From Brevibacillus choshinensis (GTDB taxonomy: Bacteria; Bacillota; Bacilli; Brevibacillales; Brevibacillaceae), in NCBI RefSeq assembly GCF_001420695.1, contig NZ_LJJB01000007.1, positions 1,448,184 to 1,512,183 of the forward strand: a DNA stretch of 64,000 nucleotides, read 5' to 3'. The position numbers and the translations under genes were made by a program. The notes under the pieces are model-generated. The model did no database searches. It worked only from the letters and a program-made list of their open reading frames with translations, and had not been told where the DNA came from. Of the stretch, positions 1 through 8,837 are shown one piece after another; position 1 is the stretch's first letter, and each line of letters opens with the position of its first letter.

Positions 1-25
1 AGAGACGTTGCTCGCTTCATTGGTC
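1..25 (+). repeat. 25-bp exact copy of part of the sigma-54 regulator gene
   Basis: These bases are identical to 4911-4935, inside the sigma-54 activator gene. In frame 2 they read ETLLASLV, the same residues as in that gene. From base 26 the sequence switches to IS3-type transposase. The window start is therefore a junction between a second, truncated copy of regulator-like sequence and an IS remnant, or an assembly chimera. Confidence 0.85.
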
Positions 26-225
26 CTCGCATCTCAAAACGGAAGCGCTCTACCCTTATGATATCCGAACAGTAGACGAGGCACAAAGGAGAATTGAGGA
101 ATATATCCATTTTTACAACTCTACGAGGCCACAAAGAAAATTAAACAAGCTGACGCCGATTGAGTACCGGCGCCAGCTTGCTGCTTAGCTCTTTTTTTAG
201 TGTCCACTAAATGGGGTCTTGACCA
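26..225 (+). mobile_element. 3' remnant of an IS3-family insertion sequence
   Basis: This segment holds the last codons of an IS3-type OrfB transposase (stop at 186-188) and then a presumed terminal sequence at about 201-225, which starts TGTCCACTAAATGGGG and ends in CA. The end position is inferred from the element's usual CA terminus. No left end is in the window. Everything 5' of the SHLKTE motif is replaced by unrelated sequence, so this copy cannot move by itself. Confidence 0.75.
27..188 (+). pseudogene. IS3-family transposase OrfB, C-terminal fragment
   Basis: Frame 3 reads SHLKTEALYPYDIRTVDEAQ, then a segment with the YIHFYNSTRPQRKLN motif and LTPIEYRRQLAA before TAG. This is the typical C-terminus of IS3/IS150-group integrase-type transposases. 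The catalytic DDE residues lie upstream in intact proteins. The final Glu normally sits just before the FFSHLK motif, where this copy instead has the duplicated regulator sequence. The fragment is about 53 codons and non-functional. Confidence 0.8.
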
Positions 226-274
226 GGCGGTTCGTTGGCTTTTTTTATTCTTACCCGAAAGTGAGGGCATCACT

Positions 275-1246
275 ATGAAACCAAAAGTGATCATTTACAA
301 GAAAGTGGAGTCAACCATACTTGAGTATGTGAAAGAAGCTTGTGACGTCTTTTATTTTGAACATCTCGACGCAGATAATATGGCATCCTTCTACGAAGCA
401 TTGAAAGACGCAAAAGGACTGTTTGGTACGGGCTTAAAAGTCGATGCAGCCTTGCTCGAAAAAGCCCCGAACCTGAAAATTGTGAGCAATGTCTCGGTTG
501 GTTACGATAATCTGGATGTTCCAGCACTAACCCATAGAGGAGTGATGGCAACGAATACGCCAGATGTGCTCAATGAGACTGTCGCAGATACAATGATTGG
601 GCTCATGCTTGCAACGGCGCGCCGGATTCCGGAGCTGGATCACATGGTAAAGGCGGGGAAATGGACTGCACACATGACCCCTGCGCAATTCGGAGTAGAT
701 GTGCATCACAAGACGCTAGGGATCATTGGAATGGGGCGGATTGGTGCTGCCATCGCAAAGCGAGCTCATTTTGGGTTTGGTATGAACATCCTGTACCACA
801 ATCGATCCCGCAATGTAGAGGTAGAGAACACCTATCATGCCACGTATTGCAGCTTGGATGAGCTTTGTCAGGAGGCGGACTTCATTTGCCTGATGGTTCC
901 GTTAAGTCCACAGACGACCAAGCTGATCGGAGAACGAGAATTCCGTTTGATGAAAAAGACGGCTATTTTTGTGAATGGATCTCGCGGCACAACGGTAGAT
1001 GAAGAAGCGCTGGTTTTGGCCTTGCAAGAAGGTGAGATATTAGCAGCGGGGCTCGATGTCTTTGTTCAAGAACCGGTAGACCCGCAACATCCACTCTTGT
1101 CCATGCCGAATGTGGTTACCTTGCCCCATATCGGATCAGCCACATTGGAGACAAGACAGGCGATGGCTCGATTTGCCGCAGAGAATTTTGTAACAGGAAT
1201 CCAGGGCAATCGTCCTCCTGCGCTGGTGAATCCGGAAGTGATTTAA
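275..1246 (+). CDS. D-isomer-specific 2-hydroxyacid dehydrogenase (glyoxylate/hydroxypyruvate reductase type)
   Basis: A 323-residue cytosolic NAD(P)H-dependent enzyme of the D-2-hydroxyacid dehydrogenase family, which interconverts 2-keto acids and D-2-hydroxy acids. The nucleotide-binding loop is visible as GIIGMGRIGAAIA. The catalytic Arg lies in NGSRGTTVDE, the Glu in FVQEP and the His in LPHIGSAT, in the usual order. I chose ATG 275 over an in-frame upstream start at 200, because GTGAGGG (261-267) gives a sensible ribosome site and the extra 25 residues would be encoded by the IS end. The gene stands alone between the IS remnant and a terminator. The substrate cannot be fixed: glyoxylate/hydroxypyruvate is most likely, phosphoglycerate less so because the regulatory domains are missing. 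Confidence 0.9.
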   Translation: MKPKVIIYKKVESTILEYVKEACDVFYFEHLDADNMASFYEALKDAKGLFGTGLKVDAALLEKAPNLKIVSNVSVGYDNLDVPALTHRGVMATNTPDVLNETVADTMIGLMLATARRIPELDHMVKAGKWTAHMTPAQFGVDVHHKTLGIIGMGRIGAAIAKRAHFGFGMNILYHNRSRNVEVENTYHATYCSLDELCQEADFICLMVPLSPQTTKLIGEREFRLMKKTAIFVNGSRGTTVDEEALVLALQEGEILAAGLDVFVQEPVDPQHPLLSMPNVVTLPHIGSATLETRQAMARFAAENFVTGIQGNRPPALVNPEVI

Positions 1247-1266
1247 GGTAACAGAAGAGAACCGGT

Positions 1267-1321
1267 AAAAAAGACAACGGCTTCGAGAGGGAGTAAATAC
1301 CTTTCGTGCCGCTGTCTTTTT
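1267..1321. terminator. Rho-independent terminator, probably bidirectional
   Basis: AAAAGACAACGGC pairs with GCCGCTGTCTTTTT across a loop of about 27 nt, with one mismatch. It lies between the convergent dehydrogenase and chemoreceptor genes and has T/A runs on both sides. Confidence 0.8.
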
Positions 1322-1387
1322 GTTATTCCTATGATTTAAATGTTTTTCAGTAGCAATGAAGAGTGGCTCGAAAAAAGCCCTTATCCA

Positions 1388-3127
1388 TTACACTTTAAAG
1401 ACATGAATGGTGTTGCGAAGCTCCTGCGCCATCTGATTCAAGCGCTGGGCGGATTCAGAGATCGATTGCAAGGAGGAGAATTGCTCTTCCGATGCGGCAG
1501 CGACTTCGGTAATTTGGTCAGCAGACGTTTGGGAGATCGAAGCCAATTGTGTCACCGTTGCGGAAACTTGTTGGGAACTGGCTGACATTTGCTCAGAAAC
1601 AGCGGAAACATCTTCGACCTGTTCGGCAACTTGCTGCGTCGAGTTTAGGATATGCTGGAATGCATTTCCTGCATTTTTCGCTACTTGGATACCTGTTTCC
1701 ACTTCCTTCGTGCCTTGCCTCATGTTTTGGACGGCTTTTCCCATTTCCTGTTGAATGTTCTCGATCAGCAGGGTGATTTGGGCTGTCGATTTGGATGACT
1801 GTTCAGCAAGCTTGCGAACTTCGTCGGCTACAACAGCGAACCCTTTTCCGTGCTCGCCTGCGCGTGCCGCTTCGATTGCCGCATTCAATGCTAACAGATT
1901 CGTTTGGGAAGCAATTTCAGTGATTACATCGACGATATTACCGATCTCTTTTGATCGATCCTCGAGTGATCGAAGGGCTGATGCAGATACTTGAACGGAG
2001 CGGCTGATTGAATCCATTTGGTCAATGACCATTTGCACCGAGTCTGTTCCTTTCTCTGCTTCCTTCGACATATCGAGAGAAGATTCAGCGACAGAAGAAG
2101 TAGATTCGGCAATACGCTGAATCCCGGTGGCCATTTCTGTCATTGCACGGGCATTCTCACTTGCAGAGAGGGAGGTAGCATCTGTACCTGCCTTTAAATC
2201 CTGGATCGTTTCCGTCACCTGCTGTAAGGTAACCGTGTTCTGAGCTGCACCTTCTGCTAACTCATGTGCAGAGGTCGCAGCGTGCTCGGCGTGCTTTTGG
2301 ACATTCTCGATAATGGTGCGCCAGTGTGCAATCAAGCCATTCACTTTATCTGCGAGTTGACCGAGTTCATCTTTCTGCTTCACTTGAATCGAGACGTCCA
2401 GGTGTCCCTCATTCATTTTTCCAATCACGTGAACCAGATCTTTGAGCGGTGACAAGAATTTACGCAGGAAGCCGTATTGTACGATAAATACGATCAAAAA
2501 TGATGCAAGGAAGCCGATTCCCAACCATTGAAATAGTTCTTCCTTGCCTCGATCCACGATACTTGCATTCGTATCAACACCAAAAATACCGATGACATTT
2601 CCACTTTCATCGATCAACGGCTGCAAGATGGTGACCCACGTACCATACACGTCGGTGTAGATCCCCGTATTAACCGCCTCTTTGCTCTGCATCAACTTCT
2701 CGAAAGCAACAACCCATTGTGGCGCTTGCTCAAAATAGTCGCCTGCCTTAAAGCCGGCTTCGTACACATGGGTTGGCAAAGCGATGGTAAGGTTGCTATT
2801 GCCGTTTTTCATTTCTGCTCCAAACACGTACGCTTGGGCGATGTTTGGATTCTCCTTGGACATTCGGTCAAGCTGGGCAGTTAGTCTGACTTGGACTGGG
2901 TCTTTTGGATCATGATGTGTAATTGCGCTCTTGATGTCTGCAATGTCGATTTCTCCTTTTGCGTAAGTGGCAAACCCCCGTGCTTGTTCATCCAGATTTT
3001 GCTGGAGGATTGTATCCTGAACAACGAAGCTGGCGACCCCCAACATCAAGCCCATCAAGAGAATGGTCAAGCAGGAGAGCACCAAATTCTTACCGAAAAA
3101 TGAGACCTGCATCTTCTGGCGTGGCAT
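1388..3127 (-). CDS. Methyl-accepting chemotaxis protein (transmembrane chemoreceptor)
   Basis: A 579-residue receptor that signals to the CheA/CheW complex. Order: TM1 at about residues 12-34, a Cache-like extracellular sensor (about 40-190), TM2 at about 200-222 ([14 protein letters not shown]), HAMP, then a long coiled-coil signalling domain. The conserved hairpin tip [20 protein letters not shown] is present. I chose ATG 3127 over the upstream in-frame TTG at 3136: AAGGAG (3142-3137) abuts that TTG but lies 9 nt from the ATG. It is transcribed away from the sigma-54 regulator across a shared intergenic region of about 170 bp. The ligand is unknown. Confidence 0.95.
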   Translation of the reverse strand: MPRQKMQVSFFGKNLVLSCLTILLMGLMLGVASFVVQDTILQQNLDEQARGFATYAKGEIDIADIKSAITHHDPKDPVQVRLTAQLDRMSKENPNIAQAYVFGAEMKNGNSNLTIALPTHVYEAGFKAGDYFEQAPQWVVAFEKLMQSKEAVNTGIYTDVYGTWVTILQPLIDESGNVIGIFGVDTNASIVDRGKEELFQWLGIGFLASFLIVFIVQYGFLRKFLSPLKDLVHVIGKMNEGHLDVSIQVKQKDELGQLADKVNGLIAHWRTIIENVQKHAEHAATSAHELAEGAAQNTVTLQQVTETIQDLKAGTDATSLSASENARAMTEMATGIQRIAESTSSVAESSLDMSKEAEKGTDSVQMVIDQMDSISRSVQVSASALRSLEDRSKEIGNIVDVITEIASQTNLLALNAAIEAARAGEHGKGFAVVADEVRKLAEQSSKSTAQITLLIENIQQEMGKAVQNMRQGTKEVETGIQVAKNAGNAFQHILNSTQQVAEQVEDVSAVSEQMSASSQQVSATVTQLASISQTSADQITEVAAASEEQFSSLQSISESAQRLNQMAQELRNTIHVFKV

Positions 3128-3300
3128 TTTTTTCAACTCCTTGATAAATTATGGTGGGAAAAATGCTCCATTTATTAAATTGCAAGAATTGTGCCATTCT
3201 TTCTGGGGTTTTTTTGTCGATATACGTTAATATTTGTCAAATAATGAACGATAATAGTAGAGAGCACCAAATTTTCTTGCATCAAGTACAGTAAGAAGGA

Positions 3301-5385
3301 GTGTTTCCAATCAAAGGGAAGAAAAAGGTAGCCATTATTGCAGGATCCAGCAAAACTGCTGCGGCGATTACAAACCAATTGGTCGTACTGTTTGGCGCAT
3401 TTATAGAATTTTATGGTTTTTCGCAGAAATCTTGGAACAATGATAGTAATTACGATATGGTTCTCATCAGTACACAAACGATCTTTACACGCGAACTCGC
3501 ACCAAAAATTAAACCTGGCACGGTTATTCTGATTATTCGTCGAACATTGCTCCGAACCAGCTGGGAAAAAGTGATGTCGATTCCTGTAGGAACGAAGCTT
3601 CTCATGGTCAACGATGAGAAAGATTCGGCCGAAGAAACCATAGCACTGTTGCGGGAGCTGGGCGCGGGGCATATTGAGCTAGTTCCGTATTACCCCAAAA
3701 TACAAAATTGTCCACCGTATACATCTGCAATAACACCAGGGGAAGGGCAGCTCGTGCCAGACATTGTCAACCGCGTGTTTGATATCGGAGAACGTGTGAT
3801 CGACGTCAGCACACTCGTCGACATCTTGACACAATTTAATCTCTTACATAGTGACGCTAGAGATATTTTATCTGTTTATTCAGAATCCATCATTACCCGG
3901 AGCCAAGGTATTCAGATTACGATGCAAGGTTTGATTCATGCGAAGCTGCTGCTGCAGCAAACATTAGACATGGTGCAGGATGGCGTCATTGCCTATGATC
4001 TGAATGGGAAGATTACGTTCTTTAACACAGCTGCCCAAGCCTTATTTGAATGTACGGTTCAGGAGGCAAACCAACTGTCGGTGAGGAGCTTGTTTGAACG
4101 GGTCCGAATCGATTTGGGTGTCATGACGGAGGAGTTCAATGATTCTCTCTTTCAAATCAAAAAGCATAAAGTACTCGTGAGCAGGCAGGTGATCGAGGAA
4201 AATGGCCATATTACAGGTGGAGTCCTTACGTTAAAAGCAGCTCGTCACGTAGAAGAGCAGGAGCTAAAGCTGCGGTTACATTCAAAAGGATATCAAGCCA
4301 AATTCTCTTTTGCCGATCTTGTTACGACCTCGATCCGAATGAAGAGAGTAGTGGAGCAAGCAGAGAAAATGGCCAGTAGTGATCTAGCGGTGCTCATACT
4401 AGGGGAGAGCGGAACTGGCAAGGAATTGTTTGCTCATGCGATTCACCAGGCTTCTACTCGTTCCTCTTTTCCGTTCGTTGCGGTCAACTGTAGCTCATTG
4501 CCGGATAATTTGCTTGAGAGTGAGTTGTTTGGCTATGAAGAGGGAGCTTTTACAGGTGCGCGAAAAGGGGGCAAGCCCGGACTGTTCGAGCAGGCTCACA
4601 AAGGGACGATCTTTTTGGATGAAATTGGTGACATTTCACCGAATCTGCAAAGTCGATTACTGCGTGTGCTGCAGCAGAAGGAAGTTTTAAAAGTGGGAGG
4701 TACCCGCTTGCTTCCCGTTGATGTTCGGGTGATTGCGGCAACCAACCGTGATTTGACGCGGATGGTCAATGAAGGAGCTTTTCGAGCCGATTTGTATTAT
4801 CGGTTAAAAGTGCTGCAATTACTGATTCCGCCACTTCGAGAGCGAAAAGAGGATATTCCGCTGCTTTCTGCTCATTTTTTGCGAAAACGAGGGGCGGACG
4901 AAAAGCTTTTAGAGACGTTGCTCGCTTCATTGGTCAAACATGATTGGCATGGTAATGTGCGTGAACTGGAAAATGCCATGGAATATGTTGCCTTTATGAA
5001 TGATCACAACCTGTCCGCGAAAGATATTCCTGGTTTAGAAGTGGGACCTGGAGTGGAGAAGGTGGTTGTCCAATCAAATGAAATACCCCCTCAATTGTAT
5101 CGGGCAGCCCCCAATAACGAGCGATTCTTACTGAACTTGATCTATTTAGCCAAGACAAGTGGAAAGAATGCCGGCAGACGATCCCTCGTTGAGCAGGCAC
5201 GTCAGAACGGCATAGTTATTCATGAAACGGAAGTAAGAAAAATCGTCGAAAAACTGCGTACGGAGGGGTGGATCGAAGTGAGTACGGGGCGTGGAGGCAT
5301 TACATTGACGGAGAGTGGATATCACCTTTGCTGCGGTAATACTGAAATGGGGGAATTGGGAGAAACGGGAGGAATGGGAGGATAA
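3301..5385 (+). CDS. Sigma-54-dependent transcriptional activator, PrpR_N/PAS type
   Basis: An enhancer-binding protein of about 691-694 residues that opens sigma-54 RNA polymerase promoters. The N-terminal ~170 residues look like a PrpR_N ligand-sensing domain. A PAS-like domain follows (about 215-320, with DGVIAYDLNGKITFFN). Next comes an AAA+ domain with Walker A GESGTGKE (about 368), the sigma-54 contact loop GAFTGA (about 415) and Walker B GTIFLDEIGD. The C-terminus is not a typical Fis helix but a winged-helix-like segment ending in a Gly-rich tail encoded by the terminator stem. The start is uncertain: AAGGAG (3296-3301) overlaps the GTG at 3301, and an in-frame ATC at 3310 has ideal spacing. 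It almost certainly controls the -24/-12 promoter at 5444. Confidence 0.92.
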   Translation: MFPIKGKKKVAIIAGSSKTAAAITNQLVVLFGAFIEFYGFSQKSWNNDSNYDMVLISTQTIFTRELAPKIKPGTVILIIRRTLLRTSWEKVMSIPVGTKLLMVNDEKDSAEETIALLRELGAGHIELVPYYPKIQNCPPYTSAITPGEGQLVPDIVNRVFDIGERVIDVSTLVDILTQFNLLHSDARDILSVYSESIITRSQGIQITMQGLIHAKLLLQQTLDMVQDGVIAYDLNGKITFFNTAAQALFECTVQEANQLSVRSLFERVRIDLGVMTEEFNDSLFQIKKHKVLVSRQVIEENGHITGGVLTLKAARHVEEQELKLRLHSKGYQAKFSFADLVTTSIRMKRVVEQAEKMASSDLAVLILGESGTGKELFAHAIHQASTRSSFPFVAVNCSSLPDNLLESELFGYEEGAFTGARKGGKPGLFEQAHKGTIFLDEIGDISPNLQSRLLRVLQQKEVLKVGGTRLLPVDVRVIAATNRDLTRMVNEGAFRADLYYRLKVLQLLIPPLRERKEDIPLLSAHFLRKRGADEKLLETLLASLVKHDWHGNVRELENAMEYVAFMNDHNLSAKDIPGLEVGPGVEKVVVQSNEIPPQLYRAAPNNERFLLNLIYLAKTSGKNAGRRSLVEQARQNGIVIHETEVRKIVEKLRTEGWIEVSTGRGGITLTESGYHLCCGNTEMGELGETGGMGG
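4911..4935 (+). repeat. Source copy of the 25-bp duplication found at window start
   Basis: Identical to bases 1-25. It encodes ETLLASLV in the AAA+ C-terminal part of the sigma-54 activator. A 25-base exact match is far beyond chance for a 64-kb window. Confidence 0.85.
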
Positions 5386-5404
5386 TCACCCATTCCTCCC
5401 GTTT
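5363..5404 (+). terminator. Perfect 16-bp terminator hairpin overlapping the regulator's last codons
   Basis: AAACGGGAGGAATGGG (5363-5378) pairs perfectly with CCCATTCCTCCCGTTT (5389-5404) around a 10-nt loop. The TAA stop (5383-5385) lies in the loop, so the 5' arm encodes the C-terminal ETGGMGG. Only a short T run follows. It insulates the regulator from the sigma-54 operon. Confidence 0.85.
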
Positions 5405-5413
5405 TCTGCGCAT

Positions 5414-5437
5414 TTGGAATAATTGAAATTATGCCAA
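5414..5437. promoter_or_regulatory. Imperfect palindrome just upstream of the sigma-54 promoter
   Basis: TTGG-n-ATAATT ... AATTAT-n-CCAA is symmetric about 5425/5426, ending 7 bp before the -24 element. It could bind a regulator, but sigma-54 enhancer sites usually lie 80-150 bp upstream, so its role is open. Confidence 0.35.
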
Positions 5438-5443
5438 AACAAG

Positions 5444-5460
5444 TTGGCACGGGACTTGCT
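5444..5460 (+). promoter_or_regulatory. Sigma-54 (-24/-12) promoter
   Basis: TTGGCACGGGACTTGCT matches every fixed position of the sigma-54 consensus YTGGCACGrNNNTTGCW. The -24 GG is at 5446-5447 and the -12 GC at 5458-5459, so transcription should start near 5471. It lies directly between the sigma-54 activator gene and the M20/SDR/GS-like/ALDH/permease operon. Confidence 0.92.
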
Positions 5461-5541
5461 AAGTTAGAGGGTGGCGGCTTACATCGAATAGGTATAAGGG
5501 ATTAGGTCAAAAGGTATGGATGGAAGAAGGGTGTGATCATC

Positions 5542-6648
5542 ATGAAAGAAACGCTTGTTCGATTGACTAGCAGCCTGATCCAAATGGAAAGCACGACTCC
5601 TGAGCGAATCAACTACTCTGTTGAATTCTGTGCGGATTGGTTACAGCGCCATGGAGTTCCGATCCGCCTGTGGGAGAATCAAGGACTCAAAATGCTCACA
5701 GCAACGATCGGTCCTACTAACACCGGCAGCACACTCGTCTTGAATGGTCATCTCGATGTTGTACCAGGTCATCCCGAGAATTTTATCCCCCGAGTGGAAG
5801 CAGGCAGATTGCACGGCAGAGGCAGCTATGACATGCTCGGTGCGGTAGCGGCAATGATGGCTCTCACAGCAGATCTTGTTCAGCAACCGCCAAAATGTCG
5901 AATAATTCTGCAACTTGTTCCGGACGAGGAAAAAGGCGGGGAATTGGGGAGTGCTTATCTGGTCGAGCAGGGGAGCATAGGCGATTTTGTCATTTGTGGT
6001 GAGCCGACCAATCTGGATATTGCTGTCCAGGCAAAAGGTGTCCTGCAGGTCAAAGTCGAGTTTTCAGGCGTTGCCGCACATGGAAGCCGTCCCTGGCTTG
6101 GTAAGAATGCGATTGTAGCTGCGATGCAAAAGTACAATCAGTTAGCGACTCTTGATTTCATGCAAGAAAGTAGTCGGTTTTTCCCGGTACCCTCTTTTAA
6201 TCTGGCAAAGATTGAAGGCGGTGTTGCATTGAATCAGGTACCGGATCGCTGTGCTCTCTACTTGGATATTCGCTATCTGCCCACGCAGAATCCCGCTGAT
6301 ATTCTTGATTCCATTCGTCTTGCCGTTCCAGAAGCACAGGTAGAAATGCTTCGACACGGTTCACCTGTCACTACTGATGAATTCGATCCTTTTGTGCAGT
6401 CGCTCCATCAATCAACCGCACACATCTTTGGCAAAGAAAGCGTATTGTTTGGTCAGGATGGCTCGGCAGATACCCGTTTTTTTGCTCAGTATGGCATTCC
6501 TGCCGTCGAGTTTGGTCCGATTGGTGCCAATCATCACGGTCCCGACGAATATGTAGAGATCGAGTCACTTGTCATCTATCAAAAAATTTTGAAACATTTC
6601 ATTAATCAGTTGGAAGGAAAGGTGAACAGACATGAAATTAAAAAATAA
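5542..6648 (+). CDS. M20-family deacylase/amidohydrolase (ArgE/DapE type)
   Basis: A 368-residue zinc-dependent amide hydrolase. Metal and catalytic motifs are present in order: [10 protein letters not shown] (His/Asp), [10 protein letters not shown] (bridging Asp), [11 protein letters not shown] (catalytic Glu-Glu), ICGEPTN, and a late His in [10 protein letters not shown]. The dimerisation lid insert is in the middle, as usual. ATG 5542 lies 11 nt from the AGAAGGG site; an upstream GTG at 5533 is only 2 nt away. It is first in the sigma-54 operon and overlaps the next gene by 17 bp, so translation is probably coupled. In this context it is a candidate for the hydrolase that releases product from a gamma-glutamyl (or N-acyl) intermediate. 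That role is an inference; family members also act on acetylornithine and succinyl-diaminopimelate. Confidence 0.9.
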   Translation: MKETLVRLTSSLIQMESTTPERINYSVEFCADWLQRHGVPIRLWENQGLKMLTATIGPTNTGSTLVLNGHLDVVPGHPENFIPRVEAGRLHGRGSYDMLGAVAAMMALTADLVQQPPKCRIILQLVPDEEKGGELGSAYLVEQGSIGDFVICGEPTNLDIAVQAKGVLQVKVEFSGVAAHGSRPWLGKNAIVAAMQKYNQLATLDFMQESSRFFPVPSFNLAKIEGGVALNQVPDRCALYLDIRYLPTQNPADILDSIRLAVPEAQVEMLRHGSPVTTDEFDPFVQSLHQSTAHIFGKESVLFGQDGSADTRFFAQYGIPAVEFGPIGANHHGPDEYVEIESLVIYQKILKHFINQLEGKVNRHEIKK

Positions 6649-7393
6649 AGTAGCCATCGTAACGGGAGCAGGTTCGGGGAATGGGCGCGCAATCGCACTT
6701 CGACTTTTTGAAGAAGGGGCCATCGTGGTTGTCGCCGATATGAATGAAGCAGGAGCAAACGAGACGATTTCCCAAGCTCCAGAAGGCAGCAAAGCCATGG
6801 TCGTAAAAGTGGATGTGACCCAAAAGGATCAGGTAGACAGCATGGTCGCACAAACCATTCAAGAGTTCGGTAAAGTGGACATCCTCGTGAACAATGCGGG
6901 AATTGTTGCATTTACGCCGTTTCTTGAGCTGGATGAGAAAGAATGGGACAAAGTGCATGATGTGAATCTGAAAGCGCCGTTCTTTTGCTCGCAAGCGGTA
7001 GCAAAAGAAATGATCAAGGCAGGCAATGGTGGACGTATCATCAATATTACTTCTGTAGAAGCACACCGCGTCGTTTCCAGCAGCGGACACTGCCAACCTC
7101 ATTACAACTCGTCAAAAGGCGGTTTGCATATGCTGACGAAAGCGATTGCGCTGGAGCTTTCCTCTCATGGCATTACGTGCAATGCGGTCGCTCCAGGTGT
7201 CGTTCAAACCCCGTTCACGGAAAAAGGTTTGGAAATTCCAGAAGTGAAAGAGTGGGTCTTGGAGCGTCTGCCAGTAGGACGTATCGGACAACCTCAGGAT
7301 GTTGCGAATGCTGTTCTGTTTCTTGCACAGGATGAAGCCTCTTACGTAACGGGCAGCACGCTTGTCGTAGATGGCGGCTGGACGATTCACTAA
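6632..7393 (+). CDS. SDR-family NAD(P)-dependent oxidoreductase
   Basis: A 253-residue classical short-chain dehydrogenase. The cofactor motif is [13 protein letters not shown], followed by NNAG, the catalytic Ser in ITSVEA, YNSSKGG (Tyr-x-x-x-Lys) and the PG motif [10 protein letters not shown]. An acidic residue after the second beta strand (VVVADMNE) favours NAD. The start codon lies within the end of the M20 gene. Members oxidise alcohols or reduce ketones. Placed between a hydrolase and a gamma-glutamyl-ligase-like enzyme, a role in oxidising the hydroxyl of a glutamylated amino alcohol is plausible but unproven. Generic annotation would be glucose dehydrogenase or 3-oxoacyl-ACP reductase-like. 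Confidence 0.93.
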   Translation: MKLKNKVAIVTGAGSGNGRAIALRLFEEGAIVVVADMNEAGANETISQAPEGSKAMVVKVDVTQKDQVDSMVAQTIQEFGKVDILVNNAGIVAFTPFLELDEKEWDKVHDVNLKAPFFCSQAVAKEMIKAGNGGRIINITSVEAHRVVSSSGHCQPHYNSSKGGLHMLTKAIALELSSHGITCNAVAPGVVQTPFTEKGLEIPEVKEWVLERLPVGRIGQPQDVANAVLFLAQDEASYVTGSTLVVDGGWTIH

Positions 7394-7428
7394 ACACTGT
7401 CGATTATACACGAAAAGGAGTGAGCACC

Positions 7429-8787
7429 TTGGGTAAGCTTGATCTCGCAGCATTAAAGGATCAATACCAGAATGGAACAATCGACATGATTACGGTTGCC
7501 GGTGTAGATATGCAAGGAAAGCTGTTCGGAAAAAAAGTGCCGGTACGCTACTTCCTAGATGATGCCATCAGCGGAATTCATACATGTGCAATCAATTTTA
7601 TCTGGGATGTCAGCCTGAAATATGCGGAGAACTATAAGTTCTGCAACTTTGATACAGGGCTTCATGATATCAAAGTCGTTCCGGACCTATCGACATTGCG
7701 CACCTACCCCTGGATTCCGAAAAATGCGGTTGTGCTTGGCGATATTTACAACAAGGACGGATCGGAAGTAACGATTGCCCCTCGGAATATCTTGAAAAAG
7801 CAATTAGCAAAGGCAGAAGCGTTGGGCTATCGCTCCTATGCCGCATCAGAAATCGAGTTTCATATTTTCAAAGAAACGATTGATTCTGCTCGCGAAAAGA
7901 ACTTTTCGAATTTGCAGCCGCTCTTTTCCTATCCGGTAGACTATTCGATCTATCGTCTCAACGTGGATGATTGGTTCCTCGGCCAGCTTGCTCGATATCT
8001 GGAAGAGGCGGGAATCCCTGTGGAAGCACTAAAAGGAGAATGGGGTAACGGCCAGGTTGAGTTGAATGTGCAATACGCGGAAGCATTGGAAATGGCCGAC
8101 CGGACAGCCATTTACAAAAATGGCATTAAAGAGATCGCGGCCCTGAACAACCTCATGGTGACGTTCATGGCGAAACATGATACGGATGCTTCTGGCAGCA
8201 GCGGACACACGCACATTAGCTTGTGGGATCTGGAAGGAAACAACATGTTTTATGATGCCAACCATCCGTATAAATTGTCTGACACTGGGCGCTACTTCCT
8301 CGGTGGCATGATGGCCCTTGCTCCTGAGTTCATGCTATTTTATGCGCCATTCATCAATTCGTACAAGCGTCTAGCAAATACGGGAGGGGCGCCGAATACG
8401 CAGACATGGGGCGAAGATAATCGCACGACGGCTTTCCGCGTAGATGGACATGGCAAATCATGCCGCATCGAAAACCGGGTTCCTGGCTCAGATGCCAATC
8501 ATTATCTCGTACTGGCAGCTTGCTTGGCTTCTGGACTGTATGGCATCGAACACAAAATTGACATTGAAGCACCGACGAAAGGAGATGCTTCCAGTGCTCC
8601 TGGCGTCAAGCGCTTGCCTTCCAATTTGGCAGAAGCGATCCAAAAGCTTTCGCAAAGTAAAATCGCTCGCGAGCTTTTTGGGGATGATGTGGTCGAGCAT
8701 TACCTGACAGCTGCCAATAATGAATTGAACGATTATTTCCTTGAGGTAACAGATTGGGAACGGAAAAAATATTTTGAGTTTATTTAA
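7429..8787 (+). CDS. Glutamine-synthetase-family ligase, probably gamma-glutamyl-amine synthetase (PuuA/GlnT/IpuC-like)
   Basis: A 452-residue homologue of the glutamine synthetase catalytic fold, which ligates glutamate to an amine using ATP. Visible are an N-terminal beta-grasp (DMQGKLFGKKVP), the metal Glu in ASEIEFHIF, EWGNGQVELN, the ATP/metal segment SSGHTHISLW, the NNRT-type motif WGEDNRTTAFR, and the C-terminal RIENRVPGSDAN. It is shorter than and distinct from nitrogen-assimilation GlnA, and nothing like the adenylylation-site region is apparent. TTG 7429 is the start: AAAGGAG (7414-7420) is 8 nt away, whereas the GTG at 7420 overlaps that site. Its permease and aldehyde dehydrogenase neighbours support an amine-glutamylating role. 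Confidence 0.9.
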   Translation: MGKLDLAALKDQYQNGTIDMITVAGVDMQGKLFGKKVPVRYFLDDAISGIHTCAINFIWDVSLKYAENYKFCNFDTGLHDIKVVPDLSTLRTYPWIPKNAVVLGDIYNKDGSEVTIAPRNILKKQLAKAEALGYRSYAASEIEFHIFKETIDSAREKNFSNLQPLFSYPVDYSIYRLNVDDWFLGQLARYLEEAGIPVEALKGEWGNGQVELNVQYAEALEMADRTAIYKNGIKEIAALNNLMVTFMAKHDTDASGSSGHTHISLWDLEGNNMFYDANHPYKLSDTGRYFLGGMMALAPEFMLFYAPFINSYKRLANTGGAPNTQTWGEDNRTTAFRVDGHGKSCRIENRVPGSDANHYLVLAACLASGLYGIEHKIDIEAPTKGDASSAPGVKRLPSNLAEAIQKLSQSKIARELFGDDVVEHYLTAANNELNDYFLEVTDWERKKYFEFI

Positions 8788-8837
8788 CACAGCCGAATCG
8801 TTTTTTTGTACGCAATGAGAAGGAGGGGCAACAGACG

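Noticed and set aside
3175-3672. Antisense open frame overlapping the 5' end of the sigma-54 regulator.
   Set aside because: Composition is not protein-like and it overlaps a clearly real PrpR_N domain.
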